From contig NZ_CADIKB010000019.1 of NCBI RefSeq assembly GCF_902859825.1, positions 55,800-119,799 on the forward strand: 64,000 nucleotides of DNA, given 5' to 3'. The notes beneath the pieces are model-generated. The model ran no database searches and was not told the DNA's origin. It was given only the letters and a program-made list of their open reading frames with translations. Positions 45,476-52,618 of the stretch are shown here, piece by piece. Position numbers and translations under genes: made by a program. The DNA is from Paraburkholderia phenoliruptrix. GTDB taxonomy: Bacteria; Pseudomonadota; Gammaproteobacteria; Burkholderiales; Burkholderiaceae. Position 1 is the first letter of the stretch. Every line of letters begins with the position of its first letter.

Positions 45476-46129
45476 ATGTCCATGACGAGCCTCTTTTTCA
45501 CCGCCGCCGGTGTCGGCCTCGCGATTGCTGCGCCGGTCGGCCCCATGGGCATGCTCTGCATTCGCCGCACGCTGACGGGCGGTCCGCGCGCGGGTCTTGC
45601 CATCGGGCTCGGCATTGCGAGCGGCGATGCATTCTACGGCCTGATCGCGGCGCTCGGCCTTGTCGGCATTTCGCAGTTCATGCTGGCCTACGACCGGCCG
45701 CTGCATCTGCTCGCCGGGCTGTTTCTGCTGTATCTCGGCGTGCGCACGCTGCTGCAGAAAGCGCCCGCGGATACGGCCGACGGCGCACAGAACGGCAACG
45801 GCAACGGCAAGCTCGCGCAAGTGGGCCGCGCGGGCGCGCTGCGTGCGTACGCGAGCTCCCTGCTGCTCACGCTGACCAACCCGCAAACGGTCATCATGTT
45901 CGCCGCGCTCTTCACCACACTGGCGCCGCGCGGTGCGTTTTCGTCGGCGATCGCGCTCACCACGGTCGGCGGCGTGTTCTGCGGCTCGATTGCGTGGTGG
46001 TGCTTCCTCGTGACCGTCGTGTCGCTCGCGCGCCATGCGATCGGCAGCAAGTTGCGGCTTGCCATCGACCGGCTCGTCGGCGTCATGCTGGCGGCGTTCG
46101 GCGTCGTGGAGATTCGCCGCGCGCTTTGA
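45476..46129 (+). CDS. LysE-family amino-acid exporter
   Basis: The 217-residue protein starts at 45476 (CGGAA 9 nt upstream). It has six membrane segments and the LysE signature AAPVGPMGMLCIRRTLTGGP with GIASGDAFYGLIAALGL and LTNPQTVIMFAALF. Such carriers export amino acids or similar metabolites by proton exchange. The LysR gene diverges from it, with 206 bp between. Confidence 0.9.
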   Translation: MSMTSLFFTAAGVGLAIAAPVGPMGMLCIRRTLTGGPRAGLAIGLGIASGDAFYGLIAALGLVGISQFMLAYDRPLHLLAGLFLLYLGVRTLLQKAPADTADGAQNGNGNGKLAQVGRAGALRAYASSLLLTLTNPQTVIMFAALFTTLAPRGAFSSAIALTTVGGVFCGSIAWWCFLVTVVSLARHAIGSKLRLAIDRLVGVMLAAFGVVEIRRAL

Positions 46130-46330
46130 GCGCTGCGTCGCCCGAAAGCCGCCCCGACGGCCGCGCTTCTGCGCATTCCGTACGCCCGGGCTTCAGTTTT
46201 GCGACAATAGCGGCTTTCGCCGCGCCGGTCGCCGCCTTTCTTGCCGTTTCCGCCTCGTGTCGGCGGTCGAGGCACGCGCGCGCTGCCCGTGCCCTAACTG
46301 TCAATCCACCGACCGCCCGCGGTCCCTTCA

Positions 46331-47119
46331 ATGGCTCTTCCGCATATCGATCTGCTGTATTCCGTCTCCGGCCTGTTCGTCGGCTTTCTGGTCGGCCTGA
46401 CTGGCGTGGGCGGCGGCTCGCTGATGACGCCGATTCTGGTGCTGCTCTTTAACGTCCATCCGGCGACGGCGGTCGGCACCGACCTGCTCTACGCGGCCGC
46501 CACCAAGGCGACCGGCACGCTCGTCCACGGCCTGAAAGGTTCCGTCGACTGGCAGGTGACGCTGCGGCTTGCCGCCGGCAGCGTCCCGGCGGCCACGGTC
46601 ACGCTGCTACTGTTGCACCGCTACGGCATGGACACGCCGGGCGCGAGCCGGCTGATCCAGCTGGTGCTCGGCGCCGCGCTGCTCGTCACGGCCGTGGCAC
46701 TCGTGTTCCGCCCGCAACTCGCGGCGCTGGGCGCTCACCGCCGGCGCCCCCCGAGCCAGGGACGCACGCTTGCCCTCACCATGCTGACGGGCGCCGTGCT
46801 CGGCATGCTGGTATCGCTCACCTCGGTGGGTGCCGGCGCAATCGGCGTGACCGTGTTGCTGCTGCTTTATCCGATGCTGCCGACCATGCGCATCGTCGGC
46901 TCGGACATCGCGCACGCGGTGCCGCTCACGCTGCTCGCGGGCGCGGGCCATTGGCTGCTCGGCTCGGTCGACTGGTCGATGCTGCTGTCGCTGCTGATCG
47001 GCTCGCTGCCGGGCATCGCGGTGGGCAGCATGCTGTCCACGCGCGCGCCGGATGCGCTGCTGCGCAACCTGCTTGCCGCCACGCTCACGCTGGTCGGCCT
47101 GCGGCTCGTGGTGGCCTAG
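46331..47119 (+). CDS. TauE/SafE-type sulfite/anion exporter
   Basis: The 262-residue protein has about eight membrane segments in two repeated halves. Each half begins with the family motif: FLVGLTGVGGGSLMTPILVL and, in the second, GMLVSLTSVGAGAIGVTVLL. The family exports sulfite, sulfoacetate or other small sulfonate-related anions. No sulfur gene lies nearby, so the substrate is open. No clear Shine-Dalgarno sequence precedes the ATG; the 3' end is 21 bp from a convergent small gene. Confidence 0.88.
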   Translation: MALPHIDLLYSVSGLFVGFLVGLTGVGGGSLMTPILVLLFNVHPATAVGTDLLYAAATKATGTLVHGLKGSVDWQVTLRLAAGSVPAATVTLLLLHRYGMDTPGASRLIQLVLGAALLVTAVALVFRPQLAALGAHRRRPPSQGRTLALTMLTGAVLGMLVSLTSVGAGAIGVTVLLLLYPMLPTMRIVGSDIAHAVPLTLLAGAGHWLLGSVDWSMLLSLLIGSLPGIAVGSMLSTRAPDALLRNLLAATLTLVGLRLVVA

Positions 47120-47140
47120 CGCGAGCCGCACCCCTCGACG

Positions 47141-47389
47141 TCACTTGAAAAAACGGCAGGTCAGATCGGCTTCGAACTGTCTGACCCACTGGCCGTGGTG
47201 GTCGTAATAGGACTGGGCCCAGCCGCCGCGCCGTACAGTGACAAGACGCTCATGGGTGGAATCGGCGGAATCCGCGTGGATGCTGACGTCGAAATGCGCG
47301 GGCGCGAAGCCGTGCCGCGCGCAGACGAGCTCGAAGGCGGCCCGGTCGCCGATGGGCAGGTCTGTATAGCGCAGAACCGTGGTTTGCAT
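47141..47389 (-). CDS. Small conserved-looking cytoplasmic protein of unknown function
   Basis: The 82-residue protein starts at the ATG at 47389 with AGGAG 9 nt upstream. It is mixed alpha/beta, rich in His and aromatic residues (ARHGFAPAHFDVSIHADSAD; WAQSYYDHHGQWVRQFEADL), with no signal peptide or membrane segment. I do not recognise a family. Its codon use and ribosome-binding site support a real gene. Confidence 0.6.
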   Translation of the reverse strand: MQTTVLRYTDLPIGDRAAFELVCARHGFAPAHFDVSIHADSADSTHERLVTVRRGGWAQSYYDHHGQWVRQFEADLTCRFFK

Positions 47390-47558
47390 GGCGATGACTC
47401 CTGTCTTCATGCACACAGTACGCTTCGCGCGGCGGCAGAAATGTGTCGTCCCGCACAGTCGGATAACGGCGGCGGGCGGGGCCGGGCGCGCAGGCATCGG
47501 ACCGATGTCATCATCGCCGCGTCAATAATCCGTCAATAATCGCGTGGCAGAAAACAAA

Positions 47559-47586
47559 AAAGCCCCGGCGCAAAGGCCGGAGCTTT
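47559..47586. terminator. Bidirectional intrinsic terminator
   Basis: A GC-rich stem with one mismatch (47559-47569 with 47576-47586, 6-nt loop) is flanked by AAAAA on the left and TTTTT on the right, so it can work both ways. It follows the BON-domain gene, 120 bp past its stop. Confidence 0.8.
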
Positions 47587-47708
47587 TTCACCTGCATCGA
47601 CACGGCGCATGGCGCGCGCCAAGCCGCCCGAACTGCCGGCTTCGGCGCGGCTTGCCTGCCGCTCAGTGCGCCGTTGCGGCGGGCTTCGCGCCGCGCCCGC
47701 CGCGGTTC

Positions 47709-48062
47709 TTACTGCTGCATCACCGTCAGCTTGTTCGACACCGACGTCACGCCCGCGACGCCCTTGGCTGCCTCGCCGGCCGCGTCGATCTGGCCCTGGT
47801 CGGGCACCGAACCCGTCAGCGTCACTGCGCCGCCACGGGCACGCACGGAGATGTTCGACACGTCGACGCCCTGCGCCTTCGAGATGGCAGCGCGCACCTT
47901 GCGACCGAGCTGGCTATTGGCCTTCTTGCTCGCCTTCGCGCTGGCGGCGGGGGCGGCAGTCGTGCCCGTTGCCGTTGCATCGCTTGCCTGAGCATAGACA
48001 TTGCATGCCACCACCATTGCCACCACCGAGCCCAGCGTCTTCAGAAAACCGACCGATTTCAT
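47709..48062 (-). CDS. BON-domain periplasmic protein
   Basis: The 117-residue protein starts at the ATG at 48062, preceded by AGGAGAG. A signal peptide ends at CNVYA (near residue 24). After an Ala/Lys-rich spacer, one BON domain spans about 50-117 (LGRKVRAAISKAQGVDVSNI; GAVTLTGSVPDQGQIDAAGE; KGVAGVTSVSNKLTV). BON domains (as in OsmY) bind membranes or envelope surfaces and are often stress-induced. A small hairpin (48092-48107) lies in the 5' leader. Confidence 0.9.
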   Translation of the reverse strand: MKSVGFLKTLGSVVAMVVACNVYAQASDATATGTTAAPAASAKASKKANSQLGRKVRAAISKAQGVDVSNISVRARGGAVTLTGSVPDQGQIDAAGEAAKGVAGVTSVSNKLTVMQQ

Positions 48063-48578
48063 GTTTCTTCTCTCCTTAGCTTCATATTGGACCGCTTGAA
48101 TAAGCGGCTTCGTTACGACTACCTGCGGCCCTGCCCAAAAAGCCGCACGCGACGAGGCGCGCGGCGAGGCACTGGCCGGCTGTGGCTGCGACACGAGATG
48201 CGAGAGGCAAAGAGAGGCCGGCTGCCATGTGCCGCATGCGATGACGACGACGCGCATGCAGTGCGGTATGGAAACCGGCGAGCCGCGATATCCGCCGGCG
48301 CGCCCGGTTCTTGTGTGTCGTGCCGGGTCGCGCCGCGCGAAACCTGTGTTCGCGGCAGCGATGCACAATTTAATCTAGCCGGGCCAGAAGCGCAAAGGGT
48401 TTAGTCGGATGGGATGCGCGCGGGTGTGAACGGCGTGCGCCGTCGTCACTTTTTGTTACCGCTTTCTCGGCGCCCGCCGCGGCCGCGCGTTCCGCCGGCG
48501 CGGCAATCTCAGGTACCATCGGCGCCACGCGCAGCGCCGCCATCCAGTCACCTTCGACCGTAGCCGCCCCGTCATCCG
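48063..48578. other. Divergent intergenic interval of 516 bp, no supported gene
   Basis: It lies between the BON-domain gene (minus) and the TAXI-type gene (plus) and should hold both promoters. Apart from a 6-bp hairpin in the BON leader (48092-48107), I see no strong structure or coding frame. Confidence 0.5.
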
Positions 48579-50045
48579 ATGAAGCCAGCCACCGGCCGCA
48601 AACGCCCCACCCGCCTCGTCGCCCGTTTCGTCGCGATCTCGTGGCGCGATCTCGCCGTGTCGTTCGGACCGATCCTGCTGATCGCCGCGGCGGCGATCTG
48701 GGTCGCCGTGCGCCTGATCCAGCCCGCGCCGCCGAGCACGTTGACCATCAGCGCGGGCCCGCAGGGCAGCACCTTCTGGAATGCCGCCCAGAAATACAAG
48801 GAGATTCTGGCGCGCAACCGGATCACGTTAAACGTGCTGCCTTCCGAAGGCTCGCTGCAAAACCTGAAACGGTTGTCGGACCCGAACTCGACTGTCGACG
48901 TCGCCTTCGTGCAGGACGGCATCGCGCCCGGCATGGCCAGCAATGGGTTGATGTCGCTTGGCAGCGTGTCGTATGTGCCGCTCGCGATCTTCTATCACGG
49001 CCCAACGGTCACGCGGCTCTCCGAATTCAAGGGCCAGCGGCTCGCGGTCGGCGCCGAGGGCAGCGGCACGCGTCAACTGGCGCTCGCGCTTCTCAAGGCG
49101 AACGGCATCGAGCCCGGCGGCCCGACCCGGCTGCTGCCGCTTTCCGGCGACGACGCCGCGCAGGCGCTCGTCTCCGGCAAGGTGGACGCGGCGTTTCTTG
49201 CCGGCGATTCCGCGCAGCCCGCGGTCATGGGCAAGCTTTACCGCACGCCCAACGTGCAGTTCTTCGATTTCTCGCAGGCCGACGCCTACACGCGGCGCTT
49301 TCCCTACCTGACGGCGCTCGTATTGCCGATGGGCGCCTTCGATCTCGGCAAGAACCTCCCGTCCGCGCCGGTCCGCATGGTTGCGCCGACCGCCGAACTG
49401 GTGGCGCGCGACTCGCTGCATCCCGCGCTCTCGGACCTTCTGATCGAAGCCGCGCGCGAGGTGCACGGCAAGGCGAACATCATGCAGCGCGCCGGCGAAT
49501 TCCCGGCGCCGCTCGCCCACGACTTCCCGATCAGCGACGACGCCGCGCGCTACTACAAGTCGGGCAAGAGCTTCCTGTACCGCCTGCTGCCGTTCTGGCT
49601 CGCGAGCCTCGCGGACCGGCTGCTGGTGGTGGTCGTGCCGCTCGTCGTGCTGCTGATTCCGGCGTTGCGGCTCGTGCCGTCGCTGTATGCGTGGCGCGTG
49701 AAGTCGCGCATCTATCGCTGGTATGGCGCGCTGATCGCCATCGAGCGCAGCGCACTCAGCGATCATTCGGCGGCAGAGCGGGCGTCGTTGCTGCAGCGGC
49801 TCGATACGATCGAAGACTCGGTGAATGGTCTGAAGATGCCGCTGGCCTACGCGGACCAGTTTTACGTGCTGCGCGAGCACATCGGCTTCGTGCGGGCGAG
49901 ACTCACGCAAAGCCGCGACACCCGGCGCGAGCTGGCCGACGACGAAACCGACGCAGCCGACCAGGAAGACGCGACCCCGGCCGCGCCGAACGAAGCCGCC
50001 GAAATGGGCGAAAGCCGTGCGGACGAGCGCCGCCAACCAGATTGA
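48579..50045 (+). CDS. Membrane-anchored TAXI-type (TRAP) solute-binding protein
   Basis: The 488-residue protein has an N-terminal membrane segment (about 28-48; FGPILLIAAAAIWVAVRLI). A TAXI binding domain follows: TLTISAGPQGSTFWNAAQKY, VDVAFVQDGIAPGMASNGLM and KGQRLAVGAEGSGTRQLALA. A second membrane segment lies near 348-370 (LLVVVVPLVVLLIPALRLVP), then a cytoplasmic helical, possibly coiled-coil tail. Classical TAXI proteins are free periplasmic receptors for TRAP permeases; no DctM-type gene is present here. This one may instead sense a ligand and signal through the tail. The start lacks a Shine-Dalgarno sequence. Confidence 0.87.
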   Translation: MKPATGRKRPTRLVARFVAISWRDLAVSFGPILLIAAAAIWVAVRLIQPAPPSTLTISAGPQGSTFWNAAQKYKEILARNRITLNVLPSEGSLQNLKRLSDPNSTVDVAFVQDGIAPGMASNGLMSLGSVSYVPLAIFYHGPTVTRLSEFKGQRLAVGAEGSGTRQLALALLKANGIEPGGPTRLLPLSGDDAAQALVSGKVDAAFLAGDSAQPAVMGKLYRTPNVQFFDFSQADAYTRRFPYLTALVLPMGAFDLGKNLPSAPVRMVAPTAELVARDSLHPALSDLLIEAAREVHGKANIMQRAGEFPAPLAHDFPISDDAARYYKSGKSFLYRLLPFWLASLADRLLVVVVPLVVLLIPALRLVPSLYAWRVKSRIYRWYGALIAIERSALSDHSAAERASLLQRLDTIEDSVNGLKMPLAYADQFYVLREHIGFVRARLTQSRDTRRELADDETDAADQEDATPAAPNEAAEMGESRADERRQPD

Positions 50046-50144
50046 CGGTGCAAGGCAGAGCCGCACCGCGTAAGATCATTACAATTCCGACGATCTGGCA
50101 GAGGCATCCGCTGTTCCGTCGGACAGGCAATCCGGGAGACATAT

Positions 50145-50789
50145 ATGACCGTTGGCATCGACGCCGCGCAGCCGCTGTGGTTTTACGATTTCGTCTCGCC
50201 GTTCACGTATCTGCTGCTCGAGCAACACGACAAATGGCCGGGCTTCGACTTCGTCTTCACGCCGGTTGTGCTGAACGACCTGTATCGCCACTGGGGGCAG
50301 CGGCCCGCGTACAGCGTGCCGGCCAAGCGTACCTTCATGTACCGGCACGCGCTCTTTCGCGCGGAGCAGCTGGGCATTCCGTACAAGATGCCGCCCGCTC
50401 ATCCGTTCGATTCGATGAAGCCGCTTCTGCTCGCCACCGCCGCTCAGGCCGACGTGGTGTGCGTGCGCGAGATCTTCCGCTTTATCTGGCGCGAGGGCCG
50501 CGATCCTTCGAACGAAGCGGCGTTCGCTGAACTGTGCGAGCGCGTGGGCATGCCCGACGGGCCCGAGCTCATCAAAAGCGAAGAGGTGAAGGCCCAGTTG
50601 CAGCGCAATACCGCCGATGCAATCGGGCTCGGCGTCTACGGCGTGCCGACGTTTCGTCTGAACGACCAGCTGTTCTGGGGCGAGGACGCGCTGCCGATGG
50701 TGCTGTACTGCGCGCGCACGCCGAACTGGCTGGAATCGAGCGAAGTCAAGCGGATCAGCGCCTTGCCCTTTGGTATGGCGCCGACCTGA
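50145..50789 (+). CDS. 2-hydroxychromene-2-carboxylate isomerase/DsbA-like protein
   Basis: The 214-residue protein has a thioredoxin fold of the GST-kappa/HCCA isomerase type: WFYDFVSPFTYLLLEQ with Ser in place of the redox Cys, a helical insertion (about 60-155) and the cis-Pro loop GVYGVPTFRLNDQLFWGEDA. GGGAG lies about 8 nt before the ATG. HCCA isomerase acts in naphthalene breakdown with glutathione, but many homologues outside such operons have no known substrate, and no aromatic genes are near. Confidence 0.88.
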   Translation: MTVGIDAAQPLWFYDFVSPFTYLLLEQHDKWPGFDFVFTPVVLNDLYRHWGQRPAYSVPAKRTFMYRHALFRAEQLGIPYKMPPAHPFDSMKPLLLATAAQADVVCVREIFRFIWREGRDPSNEAAFAELCERVGMPDGPELIKSEEVKAQLQRNTADAIGLGVYGVPTFRLNDQLFWGEDALPMVLYCARTPNWLESSEVKRISALPFGMAPT

Positions 50790-50982
50790 GTTGGCGGCGC
50801 CGCGGCGCGCGCCAGGCCCGCTGATGCCGGTCATACCGCGCCCGCTATGGCGGCGGCAGTGCAATCGGGCCTAAGGTTATAACCTTTGCGCCCTGCCTAT
50901 CCGCGCTGCCGGGCTTTCGCGCGCGGCTGTGCTTCAGGCGATCCAGGCGCGACGCCGAACCGCCTTCGCTTGCCTCCTGACC

Positions 50983-51936
50983 ATGGACGACACCGCCGCC
51001 TCACTCGATATCTGGCTCGTGCGCGTGCTGCGCACGCTGCTGGTCGAGCGCAGCGTCACGCAGACCGCGCTGCGGCTGAATCAGACGCAGCCCGCTATCA
51101 GCACGGCGCTGCGCAAGCTGCGCGAAACGCTGAACGACCCGATTCTCGTGCGCGGCAAGTCGGGCATGGTGCCGACCGAATATGGCGAGTCGCTGCTGGC
51201 CTCTGCGCAACGCGTGCTGCGCGAGGTCGATTTCGTGGCGACGCCGCATGGCGACTTCGACCCGGGCCGCTCGCGCCGCACGTTTCGCGTGGCCGCGCCC
51301 GATTATCTGAACGACTTCTTCATGCCGACCGTGATCGCGCAGTTTCGCGAGGCGGCGCCCCATGCGCGGCTCGAAATCGATTCATTGAACCCGATGCTCG
51401 ACCATTGTGCCGCGCTCGATGCAGGCGAGCTCGATCTCGTGATCGGCAACTGGCCGAAGCCGGATTCGCGCTTCGAGCGCAGCGACCTGTTTTCGGACAC
51501 CGTGGTGTGCCTGATGCGCGCGGATCATCCGCTGACGCGCGCGCCGCTCACGCGCGAGGCGTATCTGGCCGCGCCGCATCTCGCGCCGACGCCGTACAGC
51601 GGCGCACGCGGCGGCGCAATCGACATCGGTTTCGCGCGCGCCAAGGCCGAGCGGCGTATCGTCGCCACGCTGCCCTACTTCGGCCTCGTGCCGCAGACGC
51701 TGCTGCAATCGGATCTGATCTTCACGACGACGCGCCGCTTTGCGACGCACTACGCGAGCATTCTGCCGCTCGCGGTCGTCGAGGCCCCCATTCCGTTCCC
51801 GCGGATCAAGTGTTATCAGATGTGGCATCCGCAGCCGGATCGGCCGAGCGATCTTGGCTGGCTGCGTGCGTTGATGTCGCAGGTGTCGGACGCGCTGGTT
51901 GCGCAGAAGGTGCGACGCCCGAAGCGCGCGGGGTGA
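50983..51936 (+). CDS. LysR-family transcriptional regulator
   Basis: From the ATG at 50983 the protein has 317 residues. The N-terminal helix-turn-helix is VRVLRTLLVERSVTQTALRL and NQTQPAISTALRKLRETLND, and the effector domain starts near residue 90 (RRTFRVAAPDYLNDFFMPTV). The frame extends to 50929, but homologues begin near MDD. It faces the 3' end of xdhC (75 bp apart), so xanthine dehydrogenase control is possible but not shown by position. Confidence 0.9.
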   Translation: MDDTAASLDIWLVRVLRTLLVERSVTQTALRLNQTQPAISTALRKLRETLNDPILVRGKSGMVPTEYGESLLASAQRVLREVDFVATPHGDFDPGRSRRTFRVAAPDYLNDFFMPTVIAQFREAAPHARLEIDSLNPMLDHCAALDAGELDLVIGNWPKPDSRFERSDLFSDTVVCLMRADHPLTRAPLTREAYLAAPHLAPTPYSGARGGAIDIGFARAKAERRIVATLPYFGLVPQTLLQSDLIFTTTRRFATHYASILPLAVVEAPIPFPRIKCYQMWHPQPDRPSDLGWLRALMSQVSDALVAQKVRRPKRAG

Positions 51937-52011
51937 GCGGCGGCGCCCACGGTGAACTTGGGCGCGCGCCGTGAACGGCGTCGGGCGCGAGCGAGCGACG
52001 CGGGTTCGCCG

Positions 52012-52605
52012 CTATACGTCAAAAGTCAGCGGAGTCGGCGGTCGGCGCGCCGCCTCTGTGCTCCCAGCCTCTGCCGCGGCTTGCCGCCGCCCGCGAACCT
52101 GCAGCAATTCCGCGCACACCGCCACGGCAATCGCCGCAGGCGCTTTATCCACAATGCCCGCGATGCCGATCGGACACGTCATCTGCTCGAGCCGCTCGAG
52201 CTCGACGCCGCGTTCGAGCAGGCGCCGCTCGAACTTCACCCGCTTCGTCTTCGAACCGATCATGCCGAAGTAGGCGCAATCGCGCCGCCGCATGATGCGC
52301 AGCGCGAGCGAAAAATCGAGCGCGTGGTTATGCGTCATCACCAGAAACCAGGCGCCGGGCGGCGCGGCATCGACCACCGCGTCGGGCGTGTCGGTGGCTT
52401 CGATCTGCACGTTGGCGGGCGTTTCGTCGGGGAACAGTTCGTCGCGCTCATCGACCCACTGGACCACACACGGCAGATTCCCGAGCAGGCGCACGAGCGC
52501 ATGGCCAACATGTCCCGCGCCGAACAAGACGATGTGCATCGGCGCCGCGCGCGGCGCCTCGCCCGCGCTGCGCCGGCCAATCTGGATAGAACCGCAGTCT
52601 CTCAT
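52012..52605 (-). CDS. xdhC: XdhC, molybdenum cofactor insertion factor, N-terminal domain missing
   Basis: The 197-residue protein begins after AGAGAG (8 nt) at the second of two ATGs. A Rossmann-like domain starts at MHIVLFGAGHVGHALVRLLG and continues with QWVDERDELFP, MTHNHALDFSLALRIMRRRD, YFGMIGSKTKRVKFERRLLE and CPIGIAGIVDKAPAAIAVAV, the C-terminal half of XdhC. XdhC proteins are normally about 270-350 residues, with an N-terminal XdhC/CoxI domain carrying the conserved Cys; here only about 25 residues precede the Rossmann part. XdhC binds sulfurated cofactor and inserts it in XdhB. The gene is 13 bp after xdhB, the third in the operon. Whether the short form works is open. Confidence 0.85.
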   Translation of the reverse strand: MRDCGSIQIGRRSAGEAPRAAPMHIVLFGAGHVGHALVRLLGNLPCVVQWVDERDELFPDETPANVQIEATDTPDAVVDAAPPGAWFLVMTHNHALDFSLALRIMRRRDCAYFGMIGSKTKRVKFERRLLERGVELERLEQMTCPIGIAGIVDKAPAAIAVAVCAELLQVRGRRQAAAEAGSTEAARRPPTPLTFDV

Positions 52606-52618
52606 CGCCATCTCTCTG

